A DNA stretch of 64,000 nt. Source: Streptococcus oralis (GTDB taxonomy: Bacteria > Bacillota > Bacilli > Lactobacillales > Streptococcaceae). How positions within the stretch are numbered: position 1 is the stretch's first letter; each line of letters begins with the position of its first letter. The notes under the pieces were generated by a model that saw only the letters and a list, made by a program, of their open reading frames with translations, ran no database searches and was not told where the DNA came from. Position numbers and translations under genes: made by a program. Shown here in pieces: positions 36,866 to 46,112 of the stretch. The stretch lies in contig NZ_CP079724.1 of assembly GCF_019334565.1 (NCBI RefSeq), positions 1,199,001-1,263,000 on the forward strand. Direction: 5' to 3'.

Positions 36866-38818
36866 TTATGCTTGTGGCTTGCGTAGGTAACCATAAACCA
36901 CACCACTTACAATTGCGCCAACCAATACAAAGGCAAGGTAAAGAAGGGCATTTGAAGTAAGAGCGATGACGAAGATTCCTCCGTGTGGCGCCATAAGTTT
37001 GATTCCTGCAAGACCAACGAGTCCACCTGCTACTGCTGAACCAAGAATGAAGCTTGGGATCGCACGAGCTGGGTCAGCGGCACCAAATGGGATCGCTCCC
37101 TCAGTGATAAATGACAAGCCCATGATGATGTTTGTCAAACCAGAGTTGCGTTCTTCTTTGGTAAATTTATCTTTGAAAAGAAGGGTTGCGACAAAGATAG
37201 CAAGTGGAGGTACCATTCCTCCCGCCATAACTGCTGCCATAGCTACAGAACCACCTGAAGAAACAGTCGCTGCAAGCGTACCTGTACCAAAGACATAGGC
37301 TGCTTTATTGACAGGCCCACCCATGTCGACAGCCATCATTCCACCAAGAACGATACCGAGAAGGACAGCTGAACCTCCTCCAAGACCGCCTAAGAAGTTA
37401 TTCATAGCAGTGTTGATTGCTGCCATTGGAATATTGACAGCCAACATAACAAATCCTGTCAAGATTGTTCCGAAAAGCGGTAGGATAAGGATAGATTTAG
37501 CACCTTCAAGTGAACGAGGAACTTTAACGTATTTCTTGATAGCAAGAACCAAAGCACCTGCGATAAATCCACCAACAAGGGCACCTAGGAAACCAGATGA
37601 GACACCTGCAAGGGTTGAAGTTGCTTCACCTCCTGCAGCATAAGGGATTTTACCAAAGGCAAAACCTTCTTTGGCAATAGCACCAGCCACAAAACCTGCT
37701 ACCAAACCTGGTTTTTCAGCGATAGAGTAGGCTACGTATCCTGCAAAAACTGGAAGCATCAAGCCAAAGGCAGCCCCACCGATTTTCATGAACATAGAAG
37801 CTAGTTCATGGTAGGATCCGAGGTTGCCAAGACTATCTTGTGGCACACCAAAAGCTCCGTCGATTAAGAAGGCGAGGGCAATCATGATACCACCACCGAT
37901 AACGAATGGTAACATTTGAGATACACCACTCATCAAGTGTTTGTAGAAAGCTCCACCGATACTTTGTTTTTCATTAGATGCTGTTGCAGCTTTTGCTCCA
38001 TTAGCAGCACGATAAACTTCAGCATCTCCTGAAAGAGCCAAGTTGATCAGCTCTTCTGTCTTACGGATACCGTCTGCAACTGGACGGTTAACCAAAGGTT
38101 TTCCATCAAAGCGATCCATCTCTACAGCCTTGTCAGCAGCGATGATAACAGCTTTAGCCTTGCGGATGTCCTCTACAGTTAGTTGGTTACCAACACCGCT
38201 AGCTCCGTTTGTTTCAACCTTAATCCCAACACCCATTTCAGCAGCCACTTTTTGAAGGGCTTCTTGAGCCATGTATGTGTGGGCAATACCTGTCGTACAA
38301 GCTGTAACAGCTACGATAAAGTCGTCAGAGTCATTAGCAGGTACTTGAACAGGCTCCTCAGCTTTTTCTGAAGCTTGGTTAAAGAGTTCGATAACTTGAT
38401 CTGCAGATGTTACTTGACGAAGTTTGTCAGCAAATCCGTCTTTCATCAAGTATTGAGACAATTCTGCCAAGGCTGCCAAGTGAGTATCATTGGCACCTTC
38501 TGGAGCTGCAATCATGAAGAAGAGATCTGTTGGTTGCCCATCTAAGCTTTCGTAGTCAACACCCTTGTTTGACTTAGCAAAGAGAACCGTAGCTTCTTTA
38601 ACTGCAGAGTTCTTGCTGTGAGGCATAGCGATTCCATCACCCAAACCAGTGGAAGTTAGAGCTTCACGCGCTAAGATTCCTTCTTTAAAGGTTTCAAAAT
38701 CCGTCACGTAACCGTGATCTACCAAACTTTTAATCATCTCTTCGATGACAGCTGTTTTTTCAGTTGCCTGCAAATCCAGCAACATGACATCTTTTCTCAA
38801 TAGGTCTTGAATTTTCAT
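36866..38818 (-). CDS. fruA: Fructose PTS transporter, fused EIIABC (650 aa)
   Basis: Phosphotransferase permease that imports fructose as fructose 1-phosphate. The domain order is EIIA (about 1-145; active histidine in [12 protein letters not shown]), EIIB (about 165-265; active cysteine in [19 protein letters not shown]) and EIIC (about 300-645; multiple membrane helices, [14 protein letters not shown]). The length is standard for this fusion. It is the last gene of fruR-fruK-fruA and overlaps fruK by 4 bases. Confidence 0.97.
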   Translation of the reverse strand: MKIQDLLRKDVMLLDLQATEKTAVIEEMIKSLVDHGYVTDFETFKEGILAREALTSTGLGDGIAMPHSKNSAVKEATVLFAKSNKGVDYESLDGQPTDLFFMIAAPEGANDTHLAALAELSQYLMKDGFADKLRQVTSADQVIELFNQASEKAEEPVQVPANDSDDFIVAVTACTTGIAHTYMAQEALQKVAAEMGVGIKVETNGASGVGNQLTVEDIRKAKAVIIAADKAVEMDRFDGKPLVNRPVADGIRKTEELINLALSGDAEVYRAANGAKAATASNEKQSIGGAFYKHLMSGVSQMLPFVIGGGIMIALAFLIDGAFGVPQDSLGNLGSYHELASMFMKIGGAAFGLMLPVFAGYVAYSIAEKPGLVAGFVAGAIAKEGFAFGKIPYAAGGEATSTLAGVSSGFLGALVGGFIAGALVLAIKKYVKVPRSLEGAKSILILPLFGTILTGFVMLAVNIPMAAINTAMNNFLGGLGGGSAVLLGIVLGGMMAVDMGGPVNKAAYVFGTGTLAATVSSGGSVAMAAVMAGGMVPPLAIFVATLLFKDKFTKEERNSGLTNIIMGLSFITEGAIPFGAADPARAIPSFILGSAVAGGLVGLAGIKLMAPHGGIFVIALTSNALLYLAFVLVGAIVSGVVYGYLRKPQA

Positions 38819-39726
38819 CGTTTTTCTACCTCAACTTTTTCATATGTTTCTTTAATAAATTCCGCTGTTGCCAAGTCATCCGAGAAGGTAGTTGCTGTTC
38901 CACAAGCCACTCCCCATTTGAAGGCTTCTACTGCGTCTTTTGATTTGACAAATTCACCGGTAAATCCAGCAACCATTGAGTCGCCAGCTCCCACTGAATT
39001 TTTGACTGTTCCCTTGATAGGTTTGGCGAAGTAAGATCCCTCAGATGTGACAAGAAGAGCACCGTCGCCAGCCATAGAGATGATAACGTTTTGAGCACCT
39101 TTGGCCAGTAACTGACGAGCATAGTTCTCGATTTCATCTAAACTTTCGAGTTTCACTCCAAAGATAGCTCCAAGCTCGTGATTGTTTGGTTTAACCAAAA
39201 GTGGCTGGTAGTCCAAACTATCAATCAAGGTCTGTCCTTCAAAGTCACAAACCACTTGCGCACCAGTCTGGCGTGTCAAGGCAATCAAATCTTTGTAGAT
39301 AACATTACCTAGATTCTTAGCACTTGAACCTGCAAACACCACTGTATCTTCTGCTGTTAAACTAGATAAGATAGCTTTCAATTCTTCTAGCTGAGCCGGT
39401 TCAACATTAGGACCAGTCCCGTTGATTTCTGTTTCTTGGTCTGCTTTGATTTTAACATTGATACGAGTATCTTCTGCTACTTGAACAAAACGTGTCTCAA
39501 TTTCCTCTTCTGCCAAAGTATCTGTGATAAATTTACCAGTAAATCCTCCAATAAATCCAGTCGCAGTATTAGGAATATCCAAGCGCTTCAAAACACGGCT
39601 AACATTGATTCCTTTCCCACCAGCAAACTTATCATCACTGTCCATACGATTGACATTGCCAACTTGAACCTGGTCCAAGCGCACGATATAGTCTATGGAT
39701 GGATTAAGTGTGACTGTATAAATCAT
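38815..39726 (-). CDS. fruK: 1-Phosphofructokinase (303 aa)
   Basis: PfkB-family kinase that phosphorylates the fructose 1-phosphate delivered by FruA to fructose 1,6-bisphosphate for glycolysis. It starts MIYTVTLNPSIDYIVRLDQVQVG and has FAGGKGINVSRVLKRL (first PfkB signature, about 35-50) and the catalytic NSVGAGDSMVAGF near residue 247. It overlaps fruR and fruA by 4 bases each, so the three genes are coupled. Confidence 0.97.
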   Translation of the reverse strand: MIYTVTLNPSIDYIVRLDQVQVGNVNRMDSDDKFAGGKGINVSRVLKRLDIPNTATGFIGGFTGKFITDTLAEEEIETRFVQVAEDTRINVKIKADQETEINGTGPNVEPAQLEELKAILSSLTAEDTVVFAGSSAKNLGNVIYKDLIALTRQTGAQVVCDFEGQTLIDSLDYQPLLVKPNNHELGAIFGVKLESLDEIENYARQLLAKGAQNVIISMAGDGALLVTSEGSYFAKPIKGTVKNSVGAGDSMVAGFTGEFVKSKDAVEAFKWGVACGTATTFSDDLATAEFIKETYEKVEVEKR

Positions 39727-40466
39727 ACTTCTATTACCTCCGTTTTCTTCTTAATAGCCTGCAAGAGCTCATGCCCTTGACTTGTGATGACAATAGCGCG
39801 TTTAAGTGGTGCGACCTTGGCAAAGCAAGTTTGACCAATCTTAGACGAATCGACCAAGACATAAGTCTGTTTGGCATTCTCTAAAATAGCACGCTTAACG
39901 GCTCCCTCCTCCATATCAGGAGTTGTATAATAACCATCGTCCACACCATTCATCCCGATAAAGGCACGGTCAAAGTGCAATTGATTGATTTGGTTAAGAG
40001 CAACACCACCGATACATGCATCTGTTGCCATCTTGACACTTCCTCCAACCATGACTGTTGGAATCTGTTTTTCAACCAACTGAACCGCATGGTGAATGGA
40101 GTTGGTCACAACTGTAATATTCTTATTAACCAATTCCTTGATTAAAAAAGCAGTTGTCGTTCCAGCATCGATAAAGATAACATCTTGTTCCTTGATAAGA
40201 GAGGCTGCTTTCTGAGCCAGTAGCTTCTTCTCTTGAAGGTTTTTGACAGATTTTTCTTGGATGGTTTCTTCTTCCTGCAAGGAGTGGGGCAATTCTGCTC
40301 CACCATGCACACGGCGAAGCTTGTTCTCCGCCTCCAACTCGTCCAAATCTCTTCGTACTGTCGATTCTGATGTTTCTAATAGACTAACCAATTTTTCTAA
40401 GGAAACTACATGATGTTGATTTAACTCCTCTAAAATCAGTTGCTTCCGCTCGGTTTTTAACACCAA
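39723..40466 (-). CDS. fruR: DeoR-family fructose operon regulator (247 aa)
   Basis: Transcription factor with an N-terminal DeoR helix-turn-helix (VSLEKLVSLLETSESTVRRDLDELE, about 20-44) and a C-terminal phosphosugar-sensing domain (FIDAGTTTAFLIKEL, GGVALNQINQLHFDRAFIGMNGV). It likely senses fructose 1-phosphate and controls its own operon. It is first in fruR-fruK-fruA. Two AAATGATA boxes spaced 20 bases lie above its promoter and are candidate operators. GGAGGTG precedes the ATG. Confidence 0.93.
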   Translation of the reverse strand: MVLKTERKQLILEELNQHHVVSLEKLVSLLETSESTVRRDLDELEAENKLRRVHGGAELPHSLQEEETIQEKSVKNLQEKKLLAQKAASLIKEQDVIFIDAGTTTAFLIKELVNKNITVVTNSIHHAVQLVEKQIPTVMVGGSVKMATDACIGGVALNQINQLHFDRAFIGMNGVDDGYYTTPDMEEGAVKRAILENAKQTYVLVDSSKIGQTCFAKVAPLKRAIVITSQGHELLQAIKKKTEVIEV

Positions 40467-40475
40467 ATCACCTCC

Positions 40476-40489
40476 TGTTATCGTTTACA
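40476..40489 (-). promoter_or_regulatory. cre (CcpA) site at the fru transcription start
   Basis: TGTAAACGATAACA matches the consensus TGWAANCGNTNWCA at every fixed position. It lies around +1 to +14 of the predicted fru transcript, where CcpA binding would block initiation or elongation. Confidence 0.8.
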
Positions 40490-40495
40490 CTATTC

Positions 40496-40523
40496 ATTCT
40501 AGCACAATTTTTGGCGAAGTCAA
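40496..40523 (-). promoter_or_regulatory. fruRKA promoter
   Basis: Minus-strand TTGACT (40518-40523), a 16-base spacer and TAGAAT (40496-40501). Confidence 0.75.
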
Positions 40524-40531
40524 GCATTTTT

Positions 40532-40559
40532 TATCATTTTCTTTCAAATTCTATCATTT
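40532..40559 (-). promoter_or_regulatory. Two AAATGATA boxes upstream of the fru promoter (candidate FruR operator)
   Basis: AAATGATA occurs at 40532-40539 and 40552-40559, exactly 20 bases or about two helical turns apart, immediately upstream of the -35. Direct repeats of this kind are usual for DeoR-family regulators. The assignment to FruR is inference. Confidence 0.5.
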
Positions 40560-40624
40560 TTCTTATTTCCAAAATTTTTATTGCAAGATAAGTGGCTTTA
40601 TGGTAGACTATTTGAGTAAGTATT

Positions 40625-40712
40625 GGAAGATTACTCAAGAGGCTTAAGAGGCCGTGTTGGAAACGCGGTAGGCGTGTAACAGCGTGCGTGGGTTCGAATC
40701 CCATGTCTTCCG
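40625..40712 (+). tRNA. tRNA-Ser (anticodon GGA)
   Basis: Acceptor GGAAGAT pairs with GTCTTCC, and the anticodon loop TTGGAAA gives GGA. A long variable arm identifies a class II serine tRNA; the T arm is GTGGG-TTCGAAT-CCCAT. No CCA is encoded. The promoter TTGCAA, 17 bases, TAGACT ends about ten bases upstream. Confidence 0.95.
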
Positions 40713-40722
40713 TAGAAAAAAG

Positions 40723-40749
40723 AAAAACTGCACCTCAATGCAGTTTTTT
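40723..40749 (+). terminator. Terminator after tRNA-Ser(GGA)
   Basis: Stem AAAACTGCA/TGCAGTTTT with loop CCTCAA, then T residues. Confidence 0.85.
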
Positions 40750-40838
40750 ATCGTTCTAAGAACAATATCTAGAAATGAAAGGCTGAGTTACTCTAACTAT
40801 CACACCACATTTTTGTATCCTGCCCTATCCTAATTTAT

Positions 40839-40873
40839 AAAAAACAAGTAGTTTATTAAGACTACTTGTTTTT
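40839..40873 (-). terminator. Terminator after the lipoprotein gene
   Basis: Stem AAAAACAAGTAGT/ACTACTTGTTTTT with loop CTTAATAA. Confidence 0.85.
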
Positions 40874-40889
40874 CTTTTAAATCTAAAGA

Positions 40890-41849
40890 TTAGATATTAC
40901 TTTTATCTTTTTTATCTGAAGATTTGTCTGTTGATTTATCAGTGGATTTGTCTGAAGATTTATCAGAAGACTTGTCTGTTGATTTGTTATTAGACTTCGT
41001 TGAGTTTTTACGGACAATTTTATCATAACCTTCTGTATCATCAAGCAACTCTGTTGCTAAAGTACGGTAATCTTCTTGAGAAATCAACCAGTTTCCATCC
41101 TTATCCTTAGTTAATTTGATTTCAGTATCAAAATCACCAGTAGTGAAAGGTGTATGAGCTAAGTTAGGGTCAACGTCACTGTATGTTGAGAAATCTTTCT
41201 TAAATAGATGCTCAAAAATCCAGAAAGAAACCAATGTTTGGTAACGCTTGATGTCAACGTTTGAACCAGCTTGATTGTATTTACCTAGGTTATCAACACC
41301 TCCAATAAGAGTAGTGAGAACTTCCCTTGTAGATGAAGCCAATCCTTTAGAGTGTAACTTCTTAGAGTTGAAAGTAACAGTCGCTGTATTTCCTGATTCA
41401 TCAACCTTCACGTCTTTAACAGTGTATGAACCGATATCTTGATATAATCTACGTCTCATCTTCAAGAAACCTGAAATGGTTTCTTCTGGAGTTTCTACAG
41501 GGAAATCTTTGTGCCATTGTACTGAGTAGGTAGACGCAGGTGAAAGCCCTTCTTCTTTGATTTTTTCACTTGTTTGAACTGCAAACACAGCCTCAGTCCA
41601 TTTTTCATAAGTGTCGCCATAAATCTTCTTAAATCGAGCAGAGTCGCTAGTAAGAACTGAGTCTAAGAGAATTTCAGCATCTTTTGTAACTTTTTCTTTA
41701 ACTTCTGCTGCTTCATCCTTCTTCTCAACTTGTTCCGTATTCTCCTTGTTATCAGAAGAAGCTTCAGATGACTGATTAGAAAATACAGAACATGCACCCA
41801 AGACAACCGTCGAAAGTGCTAAGATACTTAGTAACTTGATCTTTTTCAT
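40890..41849 (-). CDS. Surface lipoprotein with Ser/Asp/Lys repeat tail (319 aa)
   Basis: A signal peptide with lipobox VLGAC places the lipid-modified cysteine at residue 20. A low-complexity linker (about 25-60) leads to a soluble domain (about 60-285) of no family I recognise; segments such as WHKDFPVETPEETISGF and DSARFKKIYGDTYEKW look conserved and resemble streptococcal DUF5105-type lipoproteins, but I am not sure. The last 40 residues repeat the unit (S/T)-(S/T)-D-K-S about eight times. It follows tRNA-Ser(GCT) and tmRNA on the same strand and has its own terminator. Confidence 0.85.
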   Translation of the reverse strand: MKKIKLLSILALSTVVLGACSVFSNQSSEASSDNKENTEQVEKKDEAAEVKEKVTKDAEILLDSVLTSDSARFKKIYGDTYEKWTEAVFAVQTSEKIKEEGLSPASTYSVQWHKDFPVETPEETISGFLKMRRRLYQDIGSYTVKDVKVDESGNTATVTFNSKKLHSKGLASSTREVLTTLIGGVDNLGKYNQAGSNVDIKRYQTLVSFWIFEHLFKKDFSTYSDVDPNLAHTPFTTGDFDTEIKLTKDKDGNWLISQEDYRTLATELLDDTEGYDKIVRKNSTKSNNKSTDKSSDKSSDKSTDKSTDKSSDKKDKSNI

Positions 41850-41928
41850 GTTTCACCTCATTATGAAAATTTACTCTTGGAGACTACCTCCAAGGATAGT
41901 TATTTAGAAAAACACTGGGTTTATCTAA

Positions 41929-42016
41929 CGGAGAATGGGGGATTCGAACCCCCGCGCCAGTTACCCGACCTAACGATTTAGCAAACCGTCCTCTTCAGCC
42001 TCTTGAGTAATTCTCC
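41929..42016 (-). tRNA. tRNA-Ser (anticodon GCT)
   Basis: Acceptor GGAGAAT pairs with ATTCTCC, and the anticodon loop contains GCT for AGC/AGU codons. The long variable arm is typical of serine tRNAs; the T arm is GGGGG-TTCGAAT-CCCCC. No CCA is encoded. Its first 20 bases nearly match those of tRNA-Ser(GGA) 1.3 kb away. Confidence 0.95.
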
Positions 42017-42090
42017 ACTAACATACTAGAATAAATAGGATACAACAAAGGATACAATTTGGAAAAAATCTACTGTATACCTGTTCATAA

Positions 42091-42435
42091 TGGAGCCGGT
42101 GGGAGTCGAACCCACGTCCAAACACCTGCCAACATATTTGTCTACAACCATAGGTTATGTATTGTTTTAACAGTCCCTCGACACATAACTCAAGCCTAGG
42201 AACTGCGAGTCTATTAATCTCTTATCAAACCACTAGACAAGGCTTGATCGTATCTCGCTAATCATAAGACCTGTCATTGAACACGAGCAATCCAAATCAG
42301 GTCACGCCTGCTGGTTTTTAGGCAGCTAGAGCGTAAGAAGTGTTATTTTTTGCAGTTATATTTAACTGAGCGTTTACGTCGCCACACGGGTTGCAAAATA
42401 TGCCTCATAATGCCTGTCGAATCCGTAACGACCCC
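42091..42435 (-). ncRNA. ssrA: Transfer-messenger RNA (tmRNA)
   Basis: It rescues stalled ribosomes and tags incomplete proteins. The 5' end GGGGTCGTTACGGATTCGAC and the 3' T arm plus acceptor (GTGGGTTCGACTCCCACCGGCTCCA, in two parts) form the alanine tRNA-like domain. The tag reading frame encodes AKNNTSYALAA followed by TAA, the streptococcal tag. Its promoter is TTGCAT (42473-42478), 17 bases, TATAAT (42450-42455). Confidence 0.97.
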
Positions 42436-42493
42436 AGGATATTAGAACTATTATAACCTATCTTCAAAAAAAATGCAAAATCAAGCCGTTTCT

Positions 42494-43129
42494 TTAGAAA
42501 AGAACCCCTTTTAAGGCTTCTGATAAGGCTTGATAACCGGCTACACTTAGATGGAGGCCATCCGTTGTATAGGCTGATTGAAGTTGCCCTTCTGAATCTG
42601 CCAAACTATCATAAATCGGCACAAAATCTACCTGCACATAGGCGGATGCTAGAGCATCATAGGCTTGATTCCATTCTCTAATCTTTTCATTGGTACGAAT
42701 ATATACTGTCTGCTTGTATTTCTCTCCCTCATTGACTGGCAAAATGGAAAGGAGCTTTATTTGTGACAGCGGATATTCTCTGGCAATCGATTGGATTACA
42801 CGCTCGAGATTATCCAAGGCTTCATTCATGGGAATATCTTTTCCAATATCATTTGTCCCAATTAGGAGAACAATTTGATCCACAGCATCACCATAAAGAT
42901 GGGCATCTAGATTCTCTAATAACAGTTTCGTCTGGTAGCCTCGGATGCCACGATTGACAATCGTCTTTGCAGTCCCAAACAACTCTTGTAGAGGATAATA
43001 TTCCACAATCGAATCGCCGATAAAAATTACATCTGGCTCTAGGACAGAAACTTGATTCAATTCACGATACTTGGTTTGAATCTTCTCCTGCTCTTTTAGG
43101 AGCCAATTCTCTAATAACTGTACTGCCAC
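42494..43129 (-). CDS. SGNH/GDSL-family hydrolase (211 aa)
   Basis: Esterase/acylhydrolase with the four SGNH blocks: FIGDSIVEYYPLQ (catalytic serine, about residue 38), NRGIRGYQT (block II Gly), LLIGTNDIGKD (block III Asn) and DGLHLSVAGYQAL (Asp and His, about 190). It resembles bacterial proteins annotated as platelet-activating-factor acetylhydrolase-like, but the substrate is unknown and there is no signal peptide. It lies one base after the HAD phosphatase gene, in one unit capA-HAD-SGNH. Confidence 0.9.
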   Translation of the reverse strand: MAVQLLENWLLKEQEKIQTKYRELNQVSVLEPDVIFIGDSIVEYYPLQELFGTAKTIVNRGIRGYQTKLLLENLDAHLYGDAVDQIVLLIGTNDIGKDIPMNEALDNLERVIQSIAREYPLSQIKLLSILPVNEGEKYKQTVYIRTNEKIREWNQAYDALASAYVQVDFVPIYDSLADSEGQLQSAYTTDGLHLSVAGYQALSEALKGVLF

Positions 43130-43130
43130 C

Positions 43131-43958
43131 CTATCCCTCTTTCTCTAACCAATTCTCTAGAACTTGATAAACGCCCGCCTGGCTGTTGGCTGGTGCCAGG
43201 GCAGTCGCAACTGCCTTGACATTATCAGCTGCATTTTCCATCGCATAGGCAATTCCAGCCAGCTCTAACATTTCGACATCATTTTCACTATCACCAAAAG
43301 CCATGATCTGTTCCGATGTCAAATCCCAGCGCTTGAGTAATTCTTCCAATCCCCATGCTTTATGAATCCCGGCTTGGAGGATGTCAATGCAACCATAACC
43401 GCTGGAAACAGCTCTTACACGCCCATCAAAGAGGTCATTGATTTCCTGCAAAACAGAACTAGAACGTTCCTCTCCAACAACCATGCTCATCTTTAACACT
43501 CCACCAAAGAGGTCAGCTTGCAAGTCTTCCACAAAATTCATTCGTTGATAGAACTTTTCAATCATCTCTGGTGTCATAAATTTTTCTAGGTCTGTAAAAA
43601 CAGTCCCTTTCTTGACAAAACCACCCTTCATACCTGTTACGACAAACTGATCTCGGCACTCTCTCCCTTTAAAATGAACTAAAGCCTTATCAACCATGGC
43701 ATCATCCCAGGTCTGCGCTTGAATCAGTTTATTGTTTTCAAAAATACGCGCCCCATTGGCAACGACTAGAACTACTCTACTCGCCAAGTGTTCTAGTAAT
43801 TGCCTCATACGGTGAACTTCATTCCCCGTCGCAATGACAAAACGAATATCCCTTTGATCCAGCAGATCTAAAATCTTTTCCAAGCGGGGCAAATCCAGCT
43901 GCCCCCTTGGGTCTAGCAAGGTTCCATCCATGTCTGTTGCAATTAATTTAATCGTCAT
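43131..43958 (-). CDS. Cof-type HAD-superfamily phosphatase (275 aa)
   Basis: Haloacid-dehalogenase phosphatase of the Cof/YbiV subfamily with a type IIB cap. Motif I is ATDMDGTLLD (nucleophile Asp near residue 8), motif II FVIATGNE, motif III lysine near GIHKAWGLEELL, and motif IV IMAFGDSENDVEML. Such enzymes dephosphorylate sugar phosphates or flavin precursors, and the substrate cannot be assigned. I chose the second of two ATGs (43958) because AGGAG is better spaced. It lies between capA and the SGNH hydrolase. Confidence 0.9.
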   Translation of the reverse strand: MTIKLIATDMDGTLLDPRGQLDLPRLEKILDLLDQRDIRFVIATGNEVHRMRQLLEHLASRVVLVVANGARIFENNKLIQAQTWDDAMVDKALVHFKGRECRDQFVVTGMKGGFVKKGTVFTDLEKFMTPEMIEKFYQRMNFVEDLQADLFGGVLKMSMVVGEERSSSVLQEINDLFDGRVRAVSSGYGCIDILQAGIHKAWGLEELLKRWDLTSEQIMAFGDSENDVEMLELAGIAYAMENAADNVKAVATALAPANSQAGVYQVLENWLEKEG

Positions 43959-43981
43959 CATATCTCCTTTAGGGCGAGTAC

Positions 43982-45301
43982 CTACCACTTCAACCCTACA
44001 TGTTCATTCATTTCTTTATAGGCCGTGTCAATTCGTTCCTTGGTCGCCTCATCCAACTGCTCACGGTGACTGCCTCCCTCGATGAAGTCCTCTAGGATAT
44101 AGGTCTGATAGAGGAAGAGCGGATAGCCTTCTGGAGAGTAAGTCCCTTTGGGTGTTCGATTGACCCAAGTAGGATGCGCTTTGGCCGTTTCAATCCTAGT
44201 CTTGCCATCTTTTTTCTTAATGGTCACATCCATGAGAACACCGCGCTCCGTCCACTTGGCATTTTCCTCGTCTTGCATGGTTTCAATGCGTTGATTTGAG
44301 AGGAAATTTCCCATGGAGTAGATGATCAGTTTTTTGTCACCATCTTTTTCAACTGTTTCAGCAGGTTCAACGACGTGAGGATGCCCTCCAAAGATAATAT
44401 CTGCTCCCCAGTCAATCATCTTATGGTACAGTGTTTTCTGTTCTTCCGTTGGTTCTAGCTGGTACTCAATTCCCATCTGAGGCATGATGACAGTAATATC
44501 CGCCTCCTTCTCTGCACGCTCGATTTCTGCCTTCATCTTATCTTCATTCAAATCAGAAAGATAGCGATTATAGTCCTCTTGAGAGATATACTGCTCAATG
44601 CCATTAAAACCGTAAGAATAGGCCAGGAGAGCTACCTTGATACCATTGACTTCCTTGATGACTATAGGTGCTTGGTCTCGGGATTCATGCGTGTAGACTC
44701 CGATGGGTGTCATTCCAGCCTTTTCAATAGCTTGAGCCGTCGAAACCACTCCCTCAATTTGAGAATCCAAGATGTGATTATGAGCCAAGTCTAGAACTTG
44801 GTAGCCTGCATCCTTGATCGCATCCATGACTTCCCCTGGTGCATTAAAGAGAGGATAACCTGCCAAGTAGTGGTCCTTGTTCACCGTTCCTTCAAAGTCA
44901 CCAATCACCAAATCCGCTTGTTTGAGCCAGGGTTTTACATACTCAAAATTTTCATGGAAATCATAGGTCCCATCTTCTTTAAGAGCTGTTCGGTAGATGG
45001 GGATATGATAAAGAAGGTCACCATTTGCCATGATACGCGCCGTCGTTTCACCAGACTGATCTTCCTTGGATTGACTGGAAGTACTTGCAGAATCAAGAGT
45101 TTGACTACTAGGACTCGTTCCCTTACTACCTTGTACTGCTCGAACTAATAAGTTCCCCCCCATGGATAAGGCAACTGCAAGCAGTAACACAATAATAAAC
45201 TGAGCATTGGTCCAGGATTTATAATTCCGAAAGAAACCAATACTTTTCTCCAACAATCCATCAATAGCTCCATGAGACCGTCTATCTTGTCGCTTTTCCA
45301 T
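43982..45301 (-). CDS. CapA-family membrane-anchored metallophosphoesterase-like protein (439 aa)
   Basis: One N-terminal membrane helix (about 34-55) anchors an external domain after a Ser/Thr-rich linker. The domain is of the poly-gamma-glutamate CapA type: MANGDLLYH, GDFEGTVN, VLDLAHNHILD, FGGHPHVVEP and IIYSMGNFLS are its metal-site blocks. No capB, capC or other polyglutamate genes are nearby, so a role in capsule synthesis is not supported. It is the first gene of capA-HAD-SGNH and divergent from def. Confidence 0.88.
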   Translation of the reverse strand: MEKRQDRRSHGAIDGLLEKSIGFFRNYKSWTNAQFIIVLLLAVALSMGGNLLVRAVQGSKGTSPSSQTLDSASTSSQSKEDQSGETTARIMANGDLLYHIPIYRTALKEDGTYDFHENFEYVKPWLKQADLVIGDFEGTVNKDHYLAGYPLFNAPGEVMDAIKDAGYQVLDLAHNHILDSQIEGVVSTAQAIEKAGMTPIGVYTHESRDQAPIVIKEVNGIKVALLAYSYGFNGIEQYISQEDYNRYLSDLNEDKMKAEIERAEKEADITVIMPQMGIEYQLEPTEEQKTLYHKMIDWGADIIFGGHPHVVEPAETVEKDGDKKLIIYSMGNFLSNQRIETMQDEENAKWTERGVLMDVTIKKKDGKTRIETAKAHPTWVNRTPKGTYSPEGYPLFLYQTYILEDFIEGGSHREQLDEATKERIDTAYKEMNEHVGLKW

Positions 45302-45456
45302 CTTTATTCCCCCCTTGCTTTTACTGCAAGTCTTTTCTTTTATTATACCACAGACAAAAGAGGAATACCGTTTATTATATTATTTTTTAGGAACTTCTGC
45401 GACTTTCTTTCTCGCCTATTTTGTGTTATCATGTAGAGGTAATGAAAGGAGAGAAA

Positions 45457-46068
45457 ATGTCTGCTATAGAACGTATTACAAAAGCTGCTCACTTAATTGA
45501 TATGAACGATATTATCCGCGAGGGGAATCCGACGCTTCGCGCAGTTGCTGAGGAGGTCACTTTCCCACTGTCTGACCAGGAAATCATCCTTGGCGAAAAG
45601 ATGATGCAATTCCTCAAACATTCCCAAGATCCTGTTATGGCTGAGAAAATGGGGCTCCGCGGTGGTGTTGGATTGGCTGCTCCCCAACTCGATATCTCAA
45701 AACGCATTATTGCCGTTTTGGTCCCAAATATTGTAGAAGAAGGTGAAACTCCTCAGGAAGCCTACGACTTGCAAGCTATTATGTACAATCCAAAAATCGT
45801 CTCTCACTCTGTTCAGGACGCTGCTCTTGGCGAAGGAGAAGGTTGCCTTTCTGTTGACCGAAATGTGCCAGGCTATGTTGTCCGTCATGCCCGTGTCACT
45901 GTTGATTACTTTGACAAGGACGGCGAAAAACACCGTATCAAGCTCAAGGGCTACAACTCCATTGTTGTCCAACATGAAATTGATCATCTAAACGGAATTA
46001 TGTTTTACGATCGTATCAATGAAAAAGACCCATTTGCTGTCAAAGATGGACTCCTCATCCTCGAATAA
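45457..46068 (+). CDS. def: Peptide deformylase, type 2 (203 aa)
   Basis: Metalloenzyme that removes the formyl group from the initiator methionine of new proteins. All three motifs are intact: GGVGLAAPQ (about 70-78), GEGCLSVD (metal cysteine near 130) and QHEIDHLNG (His pair near 174). Length and insertions fit the type 2 enzymes of Gram-positive bacteria. I chose the ATG at 45457 with AAAGGAG upstream; 12 upstream in-frame codons do not look conserved. A terminator separates it from rlmB. Confidence 0.97.
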   Translation: MSAIERITKAAHLIDMNDIIREGNPTLRAVAEEVTFPLSDQEIILGEKMMQFLKHSQDPVMAEKMGLRGGVGLAAPQLDISKRIIAVLVPNIVEEGETPQEAYDLQAIMYNPKIVSHSVQDAALGEGEGCLSVDRNVPGYVVRHARVTVDYFDKDGEKHRIKLKGYNSIVVQHEIDHLNGIMFYDRINEKDPFAVKDGLLILE

Positions 46069-46071
46069 AGA

Positions 46072-46098
46072 AAATCCCGTTGCAAGACGGGGTTTTGT
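46072..46098 (+). terminator. Terminator after def
   Basis: Stem AATCCCGT/ACGGGGTT (one G-U pair) with loop TGCAAG, then TTGTG. It overlaps the spacer of the rlmB promoter. Confidence 0.7.
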
Positions 46099-46106
46099 GT
46101 TATAAT
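46099..46106 (+). promoter_or_regulatory. Extended -10 promoter immediately before rlmB (possible leaderless mRNA)
   Basis: TGT plus TATAAT (46101-46106) is followed by AGAGGC and the ATG at 46113, the same geometry as at ftsK. AGAGG could act as a ribosome site only if transcription begins further upstream. Confidence 0.55.
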
Positions 46107-46112
46107 AGAGGC

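Noticed and set aside
40890..41020. A DNA repeat array at the lipoprotein 3' end
   Set aside because: The repeats follow the reading frame (Ser/Thr-Asp-Lys units) and encode a low-complexity tail, so they need no separate explanation.
43982..45301. A polyglutamate capsule locus because of CapA
   Set aside because: No capB, capC or capE homologues are nearby; CapA-like proteins occur widely without such capsules.
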